From Variovorax saccharolyticus (GTDB lineage: Bacteria > Pseudomonadota > Gammaproteobacteria > Burkholderiales > Burkholderiaceae_C): a stretch of 64,000 nt of DNA. The DNA is taken from contig NZ_JASZYT010000008.1 of NCBI RefSeq assembly GCF_030316765.1, positions 248,001-312,000 of the forward strand. Direction: 5' to 3'. The notes under the pieces were generated by a model that was given only the letters and a program-made list of their open reading frames with translations, was not told where the DNA came from and did no database searches. This document shows, piece by piece, positions 1-10,247 of the stretch; the stretch's first letter is position 1, and every line of letters begins with the position of its first letter. Made by a program: the position numbers and the translations under genes.

Positions 1-3000
1 CTATCGCGCCGACTGGCTGGCCGGCTGGGCCGAGGGCCAGGACCTGATCGTCGCCAGCCGGACCGGCGCCCAGCCGGTGCCCGACGAGCTGCGCTGGCAG
101 CCGCGCCTGTGGCGCGCGCTGCAGGGCGATGTCGGCGCCGCGGGTGCCGCCCAGAGCCGGGCCGCCGTGCACCAGCGCTTTATGGCCGCGGCCGCGGGCT
201 GGCAGGGCGAGCGGCCGGCCGGCCTGCCGCGGCGGCTGGTGGTGTTCGGCATCTCCTCGCTGCCGCAGCAGTCGCTCGAAGTGCTGGGCGCGCTAGGGCG
301 CTGGATGCAGGTCCTGATGTGCGTGCACAACCCCTGCGAGCACGACTGGTCGCACATCGTGGCCGACAAGGACCTGCTGCGCGCCGAGCGCCTGCGGCAG
401 CGCCGGCGTCCGGGCGGCGAAGGCGCGATCGCCGAGGAGAGCCTGCACCTGCACGCGCAGCCGCTGCTGGCCGCCTGGGGCAAGCAGGGCCGCGACTTCA
501 TCCGCCTGCTCGATGTCCATGACGCGCAGGAGGCCTACGCGCAGCATTTCGATGCCATCGGCCAGCGCATCGACTGCTTCGACGCCAACCCGCAGGACAC
601 GCTGCTGCGCCAGCTGCAGGACGACATCCGCGACCTGCGCCCGCTGGCCGAGACCCGCAAGACCTGGCCGGCGCTCGATGCACGGGCCGACCACTCGATC
701 CGCTTTCACATCACGCACGGCCCGCAGCGCGAGGTCGAGGTGCTGCACGACCAGCTGCTGTCGGCCTTCGCGGCCGATGCCACGCTGCGTCCGCGCGACG
801 TGATCGTGATGGTGCCCGACGTCGCCACCTACGCGCCGCACATCCAGGCCGTGTTCGGCCTGCTCGCCGCCGACGATCCGCGCCATGTGCCCTACACGCT
901 GGCCGACCAGGGCCAGCGCCACCACGATCCGCTGCTCGGCGCGCTCGAGAAGCTGCTGGTCCTGCCGCAGTCGCGCATCGCGGTCAGCGACCTGCTCGAC
1001 TGGCTCGAGGTGCCGGCGCTGCGCGAGCGCTTCGGCATCGACGAGAACCAGCTGCCGCTGCTGCATCGCTGGATCTCGGCGGCCAATATCCGCTGGGGCC
1101 TGCACGCCGAGCAGCGCCGCATGCTCGACCTGCCCGAGGCGCTGGCGCAGAACAGCTGGGACTTCGGCCTTCAACGCATGCTGCTGGGCTATGCCGTGGG
1201 CAGCGGCGAGGCCTGGGGGGAGGTCGAGCCGCTCGACGAGGTGGGCGGGCTCGACGCCGCGCTGCTCGGGCCGCTGGTGCAGCTGCTGGCCACGCTCGAA
1301 TCGCACTGGCGCACGCTGGCCACGCCGGCCAGGCCCGCGACCTGGGGCGAGCGGCTGCGCGCGCTGCTGGCCGACTTCTTCGTCGCCGACGAGGACAGCG
1401 ACGGCTTCACGCTGAGGCGGCTCGAGATCTCGCTGCAGCAGTGGCTCGACGCCTGCGCCAACGCCGCGATGGCCGAGGAGATCCCGCTGTCGGTGGTGCG
1501 CGAGCACTGGCTGGCGCAGATCGACCAGCCGACGCTCAACCAGCCCTTCTTCGCCGGCGCCGTGACTTTCGCGACCTTGATGCCGATGCGCGCGATCCCG
1601 TTCCGCGTGGTGGCGCTGCTGGGCATGAACGACGGCGACTACCCGCGCAGCCGCGTGCCGATGGACTTCGACCTGATGGGCCACGACTGGCGGCCCGGCG
1701 ACCGCTCCCGGCGCGAGGACGACCGCTACCTGTTCCTCGAGGCGCTGCTGTCGGCGCGCGAGCGGCTGCACATCAGCTGGGTCGGCCGCAGCATCCTCGA
1801 CCATTCGGAGCGGCCCCCCTCGGTGCTGGTGGCGCAGCTGCGCGACCATCTCGCGGCGGGCTGGCGCCTGGCGGGCGACGCATCGCCGACGCCGAAGGAA
1901 ACGGGCGAGCACCTGCTGCACGCGCTGACTGTCGAGCACCGGCTGCAGCCCTTCCACCCGGCCTACTTCACGCTCGGCGGCGATGCGCGCCTGTTCAGCC
2001 ATGCGCGCGAATGGCGGGCCGGGCTGCTGGCGCAGCCGTCGGCCGATGCGCGGGATGCACCGCCGCTGGCGCCCTGGGCCTTCGACGGTCCGCTCACGCT
2101 GCGCCTGCTGGCCGACTTCCTCAAGGACCCGGTGCGCAGCTTCTTCCGGCAGCGCCTGGGCATCCACTTCGAGGCCGACGATCCGGTCGGCGAAGACGAG
2201 GAGCCCTTCGCCCTCGACGCGCTGGAAAACTGGCAGTTGCAGAACGAGCTGATCCAGGCCCAGCGCGCCGCCCTGGAGTCCGGCGACTCGCGCGAGGAGG
2301 CGATGGCCGCGCAACTCGCACGCATGGCGCGGCGCGGCGAGTTGCCGGCCGGCCACTTCGCCGACCTCGCGCAGCAGCGCCTGGCCGAGCCGATGGAGAA
2401 GATGTTCGCCGAGTACGCGAAGGCCCTGGCCGAATGGCCCGAGGCGCTGCCCGACGCGGCGCTCGACCATCTGCCCGAAGGCCTTGCGGAGCCGCTGCGC
2501 CTGTCGGATTGGCTCGGCGGCCTGCGGGCCAACGCGCAGGGCGAGCGCTGCCGCCTGCTGCTCGACAGCGGCAGCCTGGTCAAGGACAAGCGCTACCGCC
2601 TCGACAAGCTGGTGCCGTTCTGGGTCGCGCACGTGGCGGCGCATCTGGAGGGCGGATCGATCACCAGCCGCATCGTCAGCAAGGCCGGCGTCGTCACGCT
2701 CGAGCCGCTGGACCCGCAGCAGGCCCGGGCCTGCTGGTCGCAGCTGCTCGAGGCGTGGCAGCAAGGCCTGGACCGTCCGCTGCCGATGGCGTTGCGCAGT
2801 GCGCTCGCCTGGCTGGGCAAGGGCGGTTCCGCGGCCGATCCGAGCGCGGGCACGCCGCGCGAAGCCGCGCGCGCCACCTACGAGGACAGCGACCCGCAGT
2901 ACGGCAAGTTCGGCGAATGCGACGGCAACGCCTACCTGGCTCGCGCCTACCCCGATTTCGACGCGCTCTGGGCCGATGGCGAGTTCGCCCGCTGGGCGGT

Positions 3001-3061
3001 CGCGCTGCTGAAGCCGATGAGCGACGCGGTCGCCCGGGCGTCGGCCAAGGAGACCGCATGA
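1..3061 (+). CDS. recC: RecC subunit of exonuclease V (5' end outside window)
   Basis: RecC is the Chi-recognition and scaffold subunit of the RecBCD helicase-nuclease, which processes double-strand breaks for RecA. The open frame runs from the first bases of the window, beginning YRADWLAGW, a typical stretch near the RecC N-terminus. About 1019 residues are visible and roughly the first 100 of a usual ~1100-residue RecC are missing. A conserved segment near 1570-1690 (VVALLGMNDGDYPRSR) is the inactivated helicase-like core of RecC. The stop overlaps the recB start as ATGA at 3058-3061, so recC, recB and recD form one translationally coupled operon. A GTG at 77 could be mistaken for the start, but coding continues upstream of it. 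Confidence 0.95.
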   Translation, partial: YRADWLAGWAEGQDLIVASRTGAQPVPDELRWQPRLWRALQGDVGAAGAAQSRAAVHQRFMAAAAGWQGERPAGLPRRLVVFGISSLPQQSLEVLGALGRWMQVLMCVHNPCEHDWSHIVADKDLLRAERLRQRRRPGGEGAIAEESLHLHAQPLLAAWGKQGRDFIRLLDVHDAQEAYAQHFDAIGQRIDCFDANPQDTLLRQLQDDIRDLRPLAETRKTWPALDARADHSIRFHITHGPQREVEVLHDQLLSAFAADATLRPRDVIVMVPDVATYAPHIQAVFGLLAADDPRHVPYTLADQGQRHHDPLLGALEKLLVLPQSRIAVSDLLDWLEVPALRERFGIDENQLPLLHRWISAANIRWGLHAEQRRMLDLPEALAQNSWDFGLQRMLLGYAVGSGEAWGEVEPLDEVGGLDAALLGPLVQLLATLESHWRTLATPARPATWGERLRALLADFFVADEDSDGFTLRRLEISLQQWLDACANAAMAEEIPLSVVREHWLAQIDQPTLNQPFFAGAVTFATLMPMRAIPFRVVALLGMNDGDYPRSRVPMDFDLMGHDWRPGDRSRREDDRYLFLEALLSARERLHISWVGRSILDHSERPPSVLVAQLRDHLAAGWRLAGDASPTPKETGEHLLHALTVEHRLQPFHPAYFTLGGDARLFSHAREWRAGLLAQPSADARDAPPLAPWAFDGPLTLRLLADFLKDPVRSFFRQRLGIHFEADDPVGEDEEPFALDALENWQLQNELIQAQRAALESGDSREEAMAAQLARMARRGELPAGHFADLAQQRLAEPMEKMFAEYAKALAEWPEALPDAALDHLPEGLAEPLRLSDWLGGLRANAQGERCRLLLDSGSLVKDKRYRLDKLVPFWVAHVAAHLEGGSITSRIVSKAGVVTLEPLDPQQARACWSQLLEAWQQGLDRPLPMALRSALAWLGKGGSAADPSAGTPREAARATYEDSDPQYGKFGECDGNAYLARAYPDFDALWADGEFARWAVALLKPMSDAVARASAKETA

Positions 3062-6000
3062 CATTGCCCTCGCTGCTGGAGCCGTTGAGCTTTCCGTTGC
3101 GCGGCAGCCGGCTGATCGAAGCCAGTGCCGGCACCGGCAAGACCTTCACGATCGCCGCCCTGTACCTGCGCCTGGTGCTCGGGCACGGCGGCGAGGCCGC
3201 CTTCACGCGCCCGCTGGCGCCGCCCGAGATCCTGGTCGTCACCTTCACCGACGCCGCCACCAAGGAGCTGCGCGACCGCATCCGCGCCCGGCTGGCCGAG
3301 GCGGCCGAGGCCTTCCTTGCGGACCCGGCGACCGTGCCGCCCAGGCCCCCGGGCGAGGACCTGCTGCACGACCTGCGCGCCGGCTATCCGCCGGCGCAAT
3401 GGCTGGCCTGCGCGCGCACCTTGCGCCTCGCGGCCGAATGGATGGACGAGGCCGCGGTGTCCACCATCCACGGCTGGTGCAACCGCATGCTGCGCGAGCA
3501 TGCCTTCGACAGCGGCGCCCTGTTCACGCAGACGCTCGAAACCGACCAGCGCGAACTGCAGGCCGAGGTCGTGCGCGACTACTGGCGCAGCTTCTTCACG
3601 CCGCTGTCTGCCGCCGATGCGACGCAGGTGCATGGCTGGTGGGCCACGCCCGATGCCTTGCTGAAGGCGGTCGAGAATCTGGTCGGCCTGAGCGAGGTGC
3701 TCGGCGAAGGCCGGCCGCCCGCCGCGGCACTGCAGCACGCGCGCGACCACACCGGTCGCGCGTTGTCCGTGCTCAAGGCGCCGTGGGCCGGCGAGCAGGG
3801 CTGGGCCGCCGGGCTCCAGGCCGGGCTCGAGGCGGCGGTCGCGGCCAAGCAGTGCAAGCTGCCCAAGCGCAAGGAATGGATGCAGAAGCTGCGCGACTGG
3901 GCCGAGGGCGATGCGCTGCTGCCCGAGTTGACCAAGACCGCCTGGGAGCGCCTCACGCCGGCCGGATTGGGGAGCGACTGGAGCGGCGACACTGCGCTGC
4001 TGCGCCATCCTGGCCTGCTCGCGCTGGCCGACCTGCAGGAGGCGGTCAGGGCCCTGCCCGACGGCCGCCAGGACCTGCTGCGCCACGCCGCCGCCTGGAC
4101 CGCCGCGCGCTTCGCCGACGAACAGGCGCGCCGTGCCCAGATGGGCTTCGACGAACTGCTGACCCGGCTCGACGCCGCGCTGCAGGGCCCCAACGGCGAG
4201 CGCCTCGCGGCCCTGATCCGGCGCCAGTTCCCGGTCGCGCTGATCGACGAATTCCAGGACACGGATCCGCTGCAGTACCGCATCTTCGACGCCGTCTACG
4301 GCATCGCCGCCAATGCGCAGGACACCGCGGTGGTGCTGATCGGCGACCCCAAGCAGGCGATCTACGCCTTCCGCGGCGCCGACATCCACACCTACCTGGC
4401 GGCGCGCCGCGACACCGAGGGCCGGCTCGCCACTCTGGGCACCAACTTCCGCTCGACGCCGGCGATGGTCGAGGCGGTCAACCGCGTCTTCCTGCAGGCC
4501 GAGGCGCGTGAAGAAGGGCAGGGTGCCTTCCTGTTCCGCGAGCGCGGCGAGAACCCGCTGCCCTTCCTCGCGGTGCAGGCCCGGGGCCGCAGCGAGCGCT
4601 GGACCGTGGCCGGCGAACCGGCGCCCGCGCTCACGTGCTGGACGCTGGCCGGCGACCCGCCCCCCGGCAACGGCGAGGCCCAGCGCCTGCTGGCCACCGC
4701 CTGCGCCGCCGAGATCGTGCGCCTGCTCGCCGATGGCCTGGCCGGCCTCACCGGCTTCGCCAAGCAAGGCGCGGCCTTGCGCGGCGTGCAGCCCGGCGAT
4801 GTCGCGGTGCTGGTCAACAGCGGGCGCGAGGCGACTGCGGTGCGCCAGGCACTGGCCCGGCGCGGCGTGCGCAGCGTCTACCTGTCGGACAAGGATTCGG
4901 TCTTCCAGAGCCCGGTGGCGGCCGAGCTGCAGCGCTGGCTGGCGGCCTGCGCCGAGCCCGACGACGACCGTCCGCTGCGCGCCGCGCTCGGCAGCGCCGC
5001 GCTGGCGCTCGCCTGGAGCGAGCTCGACCGCCTCAACCACGACGAGCTGCAATGGGAAGCGCGCGTGCTGCAGTTCCGCCGCTACCAGCAGACCTGGCGG
5101 CGCCAGGGCGTGCTGCCGATGCTGCGCCACCTGCTCAGCGATTTCGGCGTGCCGCAACGCCTGCTGGCCGCGGGCGACGAGCGCACGCTGACCGACCTGC
5201 TGCACCTGGCCGAGCTGCTGCAGCAGGCCAGCGCGCAGCTCGACGGCGAGCACGCGCTGATCCGCTGGCTGGCCGAGCAGCGCGACGACAGCGGCAGCGA
5301 GAACGAGGCGCGCAAGCTGCGCCTCGAAAGCGATGCCGACCTGGTCAAGGTGGTCACCGTGCACAAGTCGAAGGGGCTCGAATACCCGCTGGTCTTCCTG
5401 CCCTTCGCCACCGCCTTCCGCGCCGCCAAGGCCACCGACCTGCCGCTCAAGTGGCACGACCAGGAGGGGCGCCTGGTGGTCGCGCTGCAGGCCGACGACG
5501 AGGCGCTGGCCCGCGTCGACCGCGAGCGCCTCGGCGAGGACCTGCGCAAGCTCTACGTGGCGCTGACACGGGCCCGCCATGCGACCTGGATCGGCGTCGC
5601 GCCGCTCGCCGGCGTGGAGCGCAGCGCGCTCGGCTATCTGCTGGGCGGGGGCGCGCCGCTGTCGGCCCCGGCGCTGACCGAGGCCTTGCTCGAACTCGCC
5701 AAGACCAGTGCGGCGATCGCGGTCGAGACCGCGCCCGAGGCCGGCGATGCCTGCTATCGGCCGGTCGCCGCCGCCCCGCAGCTGGCGCCCGAGCCCGCGC
5801 TGCCCCCGGGCCCGCGCGAGCGCTGGTGGATCGCCAGCTATTCGGCGCTGAGCCGGGCCGCCGACACGCTCGACGACGAGGCCGCGCTGGCGCTCGGCGA
5901 GCCGGCAACGCGCCTCGCCCTGCCGCCGACGCCGGCCAGCGCCGCCGAGGACATCTACGCCGACAGCCGCTCCGACGCCGCAGGGCCCGAAGGCGACGCC

Positions 6001-6789
6001 GATGCGCCCGCAGCCAGCGCCGGCAGCCTGCACGACTTCCCGCGCGGCGCCGGCCCCGGCAGCTTCCTGCACGGCCTGCTCGAATGGGTCGGCCGCCAGG
6101 GTTTCGCGCGCCTGCGCGCCGACGCGGCCGCACAGGCCGACCTGGCCGACCTGATCGCCCGGCGCTGCAACCTGAGCGGCTGGAGCACCTGGACCGAGCC
6201 GCTGCGCGAGTGGCTGCTGGGCTGGCTGGCAGCGCCGCTGGACCTCGGCGCGCTGCAGTCCGGCGCCGTCGCCCCGGCATCGCTGGGCCGGGTCCAGATC
6301 GAGATGGAGTTCTGGTTCGGCGTGCAGCAGGTCGACCTGCGCGCGCTCGACGCCCTGGTCTGCCGCCACACGCTCGGCGGCGCGCCGCGTGCGCCGCTGC
6401 TGCCGCAGCAGCTCAACGGCATGCTCAAGGGCTACATCGACCTCGTGTTCGAGCATGAGGGCCACTACTTCGTGGCCGACTACAAGTCCAACTGGCTCGG
6501 TCCGCGCGACGCCGACTACACGCCCGCCGCGCTGCGCGATGCCGTGCTGCAGCACCGCTACGAATTGCAGTACGTGCTCTATGTGTTCGCGCTGCACCGG
6601 CTGCTGCGTTCGCGGCTCCCCGACTACGACTACGAGCGCCATGTCGGCGGCGCGGTCTACCTGTTCCTGCGCGGCCATGCGGCGCCGGGCCAGGGGCTGC
6701 ACTGCGAGCGGCCGCCCAAGGTCCTGATCGATGCGCTCGACGCGCTGTTCGGCGGCGCGGCGCTGCCTGCGATGGAGCAGACCGCATGA
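3058..6789 (+). CDS. recB: RecB, helicase-nuclease subunit of exonuclease V
   Basis: RecB is the 3'-5' helicase (UvrD/SF1 type) and only nuclease subunit of RecBCD. The product is 1243 residues, close to the family norm (~1180-1250). Visible motifs are Walker A ASAGTGKT at residues 22-29, the DExx-box motif LIDEFQDTD near residue 395, a helicase motif HKSKGLEYP near 770, and the C-terminal nuclease motif DYKSN beginning at about residue 1141, whose Asp and Lys are catalytic in E. coli RecB. The ATG at 3058 overlaps the recC stop and the gene's own stop overlaps the recD start, again ATGA. Nothing suggests loss of function. Confidence 0.97.
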   Translation: MTLPSLLEPLSFPLRGSRLIEASAGTGKTFTIAALYLRLVLGHGGEAAFTRPLAPPEILVVTFTDAATKELRDRIRARLAEAAEAFLADPATVPPRPPGEDLLHDLRAGYPPAQWLACARTLRLAAEWMDEAAVSTIHGWCNRMLREHAFDSGALFTQTLETDQRELQAEVVRDYWRSFFTPLSAADATQVHGWWATPDALLKAVENLVGLSEVLGEGRPPAAALQHARDHTGRALSVLKAPWAGEQGWAAGLQAGLEAAVAAKQCKLPKRKEWMQKLRDWAEGDALLPELTKTAWERLTPAGLGSDWSGDTALLRHPGLLALADLQEAVRALPDGRQDLLRHAAAWTAARFADEQARRAQMGFDELLTRLDAALQGPNGERLAALIRRQFPVALIDEFQDTDPLQYRIFDAVYGIAANAQDTAVVLIGDPKQAIYAFRGADIHTYLAARRDTEGRLATLGTNFRSTPAMVEAVNRVFLQAEAREEGQGAFLFRERGENPLPFLAVQARGRSERWTVAGEPAPALTCWTLAGDPPPGNGEAQRLLATACAAEIVRLLADGLAGLTGFAKQGAALRGVQPGDVAVLVNSGREATAVRQALARRGVRSVYLSDKDSVFQSPVAAELQRWLAACAEPDDDRPLRAALGSAALALAWSELDRLNHDELQWEARVLQFRRYQQTWRRQGVLPMLRHLLSDFGVPQRLLAAGDERTLTDLLHLAELLQQASAQLDGEHALIRWLAEQRDDSGSENEARKLRLESDADLVKVVTVHKSKGLEYPLVFLPFATAFRAAKATDLPLKWHDQEGRLVVALQADDEALARVDRERLGEDLRKLYVALTRARHATWIGVAPLAGVERSALGYLLGGGAPLSAPALTEALLELAKTSAAIAVETAPEAGDACYRPVAAAPQLAPEPALPPGPRERWWIASYSALSRAADTLDDEAALALGEPATRLALPPTPASAAEDIYADSRSDAAGPEGDADAPAASAGSLHDFPRGAGPGSFLHGLLEWVGRQGFARLRADAAAQADLADLIARRCNLSGWSTWTEPLREWLLGWLAAPLDLGALQSGAVAPASLGRVQIEMEFWFGVQQVDLRALDALVCRHTLGGAPRAPLLPQQLNGMLKGYIDLVFEHEGHYFVADYKSNWLGPRDADYTPAALRDAVLQHRYELQYVLYVFALHRLLRSRLPDYDYERHVGGAVYLFLRGHAAPGQGLHCERPPKVLIDALDALFGGAALPAMEQTA

Positions 6790-8906
6790 AGACGTCCCCG
6801 ATGTCCGCCGGTGTCTTCCTCGGCCCGCTGCCCGCGCGCCATGCGCCGCTGCTCGCCGACCTCGACCGCTGGGTCGCCGAAGGCTGGCTGCGGGCGCTCG
6901 ATCGCAGCTTCGCGGCCTTCCTGGCGCAGAAGTCGCCCGATGCCGATCCGCTGCTGATCCTCGGCGCCGCGCTCGCCAGCCACCAGCTGGGCCGCGGCCA
7001 TGCCTGCCTCGACCTGCAGGCGGCGCTGGCCGATGCGGGCCTGGCGCTGTCGATGCCGCCCGAAGGCGCAGCGCGCGCCGCCGAGGATGCCGCGCCGATC
7101 ACCGCGCCTTCGGCCTTGCTGGCCGGCGTGACGCTGGCGCGCTGGACCAAGGCGCTGACGCATGCCGCGCTGGTCGGCAGCGGTCCCGGCGCAACCCCGC
7201 TGGTGCGCATCGGCCATCGCCTGTACCTGCGCCGCTACTGGCAGTACGAGCAATCGGTGCGGGCCGCCATCGCCGAGCGCGTGGCGCTGCCGACCGCGGC
7301 GGCGGCGCCCGAGTCGCAGGCCACGCTGGCGGCCGCGCTCGACGCGCTGTTCCCGCACCGCGACGGCGCCGCCACCGACTGGCAGAAGATCGCCTGCGCG
7401 CTGGCCGCACGGCAGCACTTCGGCATCGTCACCGGCGGCCCCGGCACCGGCAAGACGACCACCGTGGTGCGCCTGCTGGCGGTGCTGCAGCAGCTGGCGC
7501 TGGCCGGCGGGGAGGGTCGACGCCTGCGCATCCGGCTGGCCGCGCCCACCGGCAAGGCGGCGGCGCGGCTCAACGAGTCGATCGCCGGCGCGGTCGCGCG
7601 CCTGCCGCTCGAAGGGCTGGCCGATCCGGCGGCGGTGCGGGCGGCGATTCCGACCGAGGTCACGACCGTGCACCGGCTGCTCGGCAGCCGCCCCGACACG
7701 CGGCACTTCCGCCACGATGCGCGCAACCCGCTGGCGCTCGATCTGCTGGTGATCGACGAAGCCTCGATGCTCGATCTCGAGATGATGGCCGCCGTCTTCG
7801 CTGCGCTGCCGCCGCATGCGCCGCTGATCCTGCTCGGCGACAAGGACCAGCTCGCTTCGGTGGAGGCCGGCGCCGTGCTGGGCGATCTCTGCCAGCGCGC
7901 CGACGCGGGCCACTACAGCGCCGGGACCGCGACCTGGCTGGAGGCCGTCACCGGCGAGATCCTCGAGCCCGAGCTGTGCGATGCCGCGGGCAGCCCGCTC
8001 GACCAGGCGGTGGTCAAGCTGCGCATCAGCCATCGCTTCAGCGCCGCCAGCGGCATCGGGAAGCTGGCCGAGGCGGTCAATGCGGGCGACGCCGGTGCGG
8101 TGCGGCGCGTCTTCGATCGCGGCTATGCCGACCTGTCGCAGCAGCGCAGCCTCGACGACGCGGCGCTGCGCCGGCTGGTGGTCGATGGCGCGCCCGAGGG
8201 CTTCGCGGGCCAGGGGGCGGGGCGCGTCGAGGGCGGCAAGGCCGTGCCGCCGCCGGCCGGCTACCGCCACTACCTGACGCGGATGAGCCAGGGCAAGCCC
8301 GGCATCGATGCCCCGCAGGCCGACTTCGACGCCTGGGCGCTCGGGGTGCTCGCGGCCTATGGCCAGTTCCAGCTGCTGTGTGCCTTGCGCAGCGGCCCGC
8401 AGGGCGTCGCGGGGCTGAACCAGCGCATCGCCGGCCTGCTGCGCGCCGAGGGCCTGCTCGAAGCCGAGCATGGCGGCTGGTACCCGGGCCGCCCGGTGCT
8501 GGTCACCCGCAACGACTATGGCCTGGGCCTGATGAACGGCGACGTCGGCGTCACCTTGGCGATGCCGGCCTGGGTGCCCGGCGAGCAGCGCCCGCGCTGG
8601 ACCCTGCGCGTGGCCTTCGCGGCCGGCGACGGCCAGGGCGGCATCCGCTGGGTGCTGCCGAGCCGGCTGCGCGCGGTCGAGACCGTGTTCGCGATGACGG
8701 TCCACAAGTCGCAGGGCTCCGAGTTCGCGCATGCCGCGCTGCTGCTGCCCGAGCGGGCCAGCCCGGTGCTGACGCGCGAGTTGGTCTACACCGGCATCAC
8801 GCGGGCCCGCCACTGGTTCACGCTGGTGGCGGCACCCGAGGTGATGCAGGGCGCGGTGCGCAAGCGGGTCGAGCGGGTCGGGGGGCTGGGCCTGCGCGCC
8901 CCCTGA
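6786..8906 (+). CDS. recD: RecD, 5'-3' helicase subunit of exonuclease V
   Basis: RecD is the fast 5'-3' SF1B helicase of RecBCD. The product has 706 residues. It shows Walker A GGPGTGKTT at about residues 216-224, Walker B VIDEASMLD near 320, motif III LGDKDQLASVE near 355, and the C-terminal UvrD-like motif VHKSQGSEF followed by VYTGITRAR. The ATG at 6786 overlaps the recB stop. The stop lies 6 bases from the stop of the convergent NmrA-like gene, leaving no room for an independent terminator, so read-through or antisense overlap of the two transcripts is likely. Confidence 0.97.
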   Translation: MKTSPMSAGVFLGPLPARHAPLLADLDRWVAEGWLRALDRSFAAFLAQKSPDADPLLILGAALASHQLGRGHACLDLQAALADAGLALSMPPEGAARAAEDAAPITAPSALLAGVTLARWTKALTHAALVGSGPGATPLVRIGHRLYLRRYWQYEQSVRAAIAERVALPTAAAAPESQATLAAALDALFPHRDGAATDWQKIACALAARQHFGIVTGGPGTGKTTTVVRLLAVLQQLALAGGEGRRLRIRLAAPTGKAAARLNESIAGAVARLPLEGLADPAAVRAAIPTEVTTVHRLLGSRPDTRHFRHDARNPLALDLLVIDEASMLDLEMMAAVFAALPPHAPLILLGDKDQLASVEAGAVLGDLCQRADAGHYSAGTATWLEAVTGEILEPELCDAAGSPLDQAVVKLRISHRFSAASGIGKLAEAVNAGDAGAVRRVFDRGYADLSQQRSLDDAALRRLVVDGAPEGFAGQGAGRVEGGKAVPPPAGYRHYLTRMSQGKPGIDAPQADFDAWALGVLAAYGQFQLLCALRSGPQGVAGLNQRIAGLLRAEGLLEAEHGGWYPGRPVLVTRNDYGLGLMNGDVGVTLAMPAWVPGEQRPRWTLRVAFAAGDGQGGIRWVLPSRLRAVETVFAMTVHKSQGSEFAHAALLLPERASPVLTRELVYTGITRARHWFTLVAAPEVMQGAVRKRVERVGGLGLRAP

Positions 8907-8912
8907 GCCGGG

Positions 8913-9671
8913 CTACTTCGAAGCGGCGGACTTGGCGAACCAGGCTTCGAAGCCGATCGATCCCAGCCACGGGTTCTTGCCGCTCGGCACCAGCGTGTCG
9001 TCTTCGAGCCGGGCGCCGAAGTAGCGCGCCTGCGGATCGGCCACGACCTGGCGCGGGTCTTTGGTCGCGGCCAGGTAGCGCTGCAGCAGTTCGGGCATCC
9101 GCACGCGCTCCGGCCCGGCGATCTCGACCACGCCGTTGAGCGGTGCGCCCAGCGTGTACTCGGCCATTGCCGCCGCCACGTCGTCGGAGGCGATCGGCTG
9201 CACGAAGGCCGGCGACAGCTTCACGGTCTGGCCGTCGGCGCCCGACTGCGCGATGCCGCCGAGGAATTCGAAGAACTGCGTCGAGTGGACGATCGTGTAG
9301 GGGATCGAGCCCTCGCGGATCAGCTTCTCCTGCGCGATCTTGCCGCGGAAGTAGCCGCTTTCTGCCAGCCGATCGGTGCCCACCACCGACAGCGCGACAT
9401 GGTGCTTCACGCCCGCCGCGGCCTCCGCGGCCAGCAGGTTGCGGCCTGCGGTCTGGAAGAATTCCAGCACCGCCTTGTCTTCGAACGAAGGCGAGTTCGC
9501 GACGTCGACCACCACCTGCGCGCCGGCGAGCGCTTCGGCCAGGCCTTCGCCCGTGATTGTGTTGACACCCGAGGCCGGCGAGGCCGCGAGCACTTCATGG
9601 CCGCGCTGGCGAAGATTGGCGACGAGCTTGCTTCCGATCAGGCCGGAGCCACCGATGACGACGATCTTCAT
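8913..9671 (-). CDS. NmrA-like NAD(P)-binding oxidoreductase/epimerase of the ECF41 module
   Basis: This is a 252-residue atypical short-chain dehydrogenase. It starts with the Rossmann motif MKIVVIGGSGLIGSKL (GxxGxxG), and no canonical YxxxK catalytic pair is evident, as in NmrA/NAD-dependent epimerase-like proteins. I chose the ATG at 9671, which has GGAG eight bases upstream, over an in-frame GTG three codons earlier that overlaps the preceding gene. It lies 5 bases after the AhpD-like stop and is almost certainly cotranscribed with it. Genes of this kind (carboxymuconolactone decarboxylase, oxidoreductase or epimerase, called COE) are the usual partners of ECF41 sigma factors. The substrate is unknown. 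Confidence 0.8.
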   Translation of the reverse strand: MKIVVIGGSGLIGSKLVANLRQRGHEVLAASPASGVNTITGEGLAEALAGAQVVVDVANSPSFEDKAVLEFFQTAGRNLLAAEAAAGVKHHVALSVVGTDRLAESGYFRGKIAQEKLIREGSIPYTIVHSTQFFEFLGGIAQSGADGQTVKLSPAFVQPIASDDVAAAMAEYTLGAPLNGVVEIAGPERVRMPELLQRYLAATKDPRQVVADPQARYFGARLEDDTLVPSGKNPWLGSIGFEAWFAKSAASK

Positions 9672-9676
9672 GGTGT

Positions 9677-10156
9677 TCACTCCAGTCCCGCCTTGTCGAG
9701 GCCGTAGGCCTTGTCGGCCGAGCCGGGCACATTCCTGAAGCCGACGCTGAGGCGGTTCCAGGCGTTGATCGTCATCACGACGAAGCTCAGGTCCGACAGT
9801 TCCTTCTCCGACAGCTGGGTGCGCACGCGGTCATAGATCTCGTCGGGCACGCCGTGCTCGGGCAGGCGGGTCAGGACCTCGGTCCAGGCCAGCGCGGCGC
9901 GCTCGCGCGGGCTGAACAGCGACGATTCGCGCCAGATCGGCAGGTGATGGAGGCGCAGTTCGCGCTCGCCGTGCAGCTTGGCTTCCTTCACGTGCATGTC
10001 GAGGCAGAAGCCGCAGCCGTTGATCTGGGAGGCGCGGATGTGCACCAGGTCCTGGATCGTCTGCTCGATGGCGCAGTCCTTCTGCAGCATGCTGAATTCG
10101 ACGAACTTCTTGTACAGCGCGGGCGATTGCTGCATGGCGTTGATGCGTTGGGTCAT
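9677..10156 (-). CDS. AhpD-like carboxymuconolactone decarboxylase family protein, probable ECF41 target
   Basis: This 159-residue all-alpha protein belongs to the CMD/AhpD superfamily. The redox signature CGFCxxxH gives Cys48, Cys51 and His55, with an upstream Glu, the catalytic arrangement of alkylhydroperoxidase-D-like proteins. It is therefore more likely a thiol peroxidase or reductase than a decarboxylase. The ATG at 10156 is preceded by AGGA at good spacing; an in-frame GTG two codons upstream is less likely. It is the first gene downstream of the ECF41-type promoter at 10248-10274, with a leader of about 85 nt. The NmrA-like gene follows. In this family the COE gene is the main or only regulon member of the adjacent sigma factor. 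Confidence 0.85.
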   Translation of the reverse strand: MTQRINAMQQSPALYKKFVEFSMLQKDCAIEQTIQDLVHIRASQINGCGFCLDMHVKEAKLHGERELRLHHLPIWRESSLFSPRERAALAWTEVLTRLPEHGVPDEIYDRVRTQLSEKELSDLSFVVMTINAWNRLSVGFRNVPGSADKAYGLDKAGLE

Positions 10157-10247
10157 GGTCACTTCCTAGAGAGCCCCAGATCGGCTGAGGAACCGTTTGC
10201 GAAATCTCGCTGCATGGACGGGTGATTCTTTGCATCCATACCCACAA

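Noticed and set aside
293-6702. Very long open frames on the minus strand opposite recC and recB
   Set aside because: They are shadows caused by very high GC third positions. Their translations are rich in Arg, Ala, Gly and Gln, have no domains, and lie opposite strongly conserved RecC and RecB.
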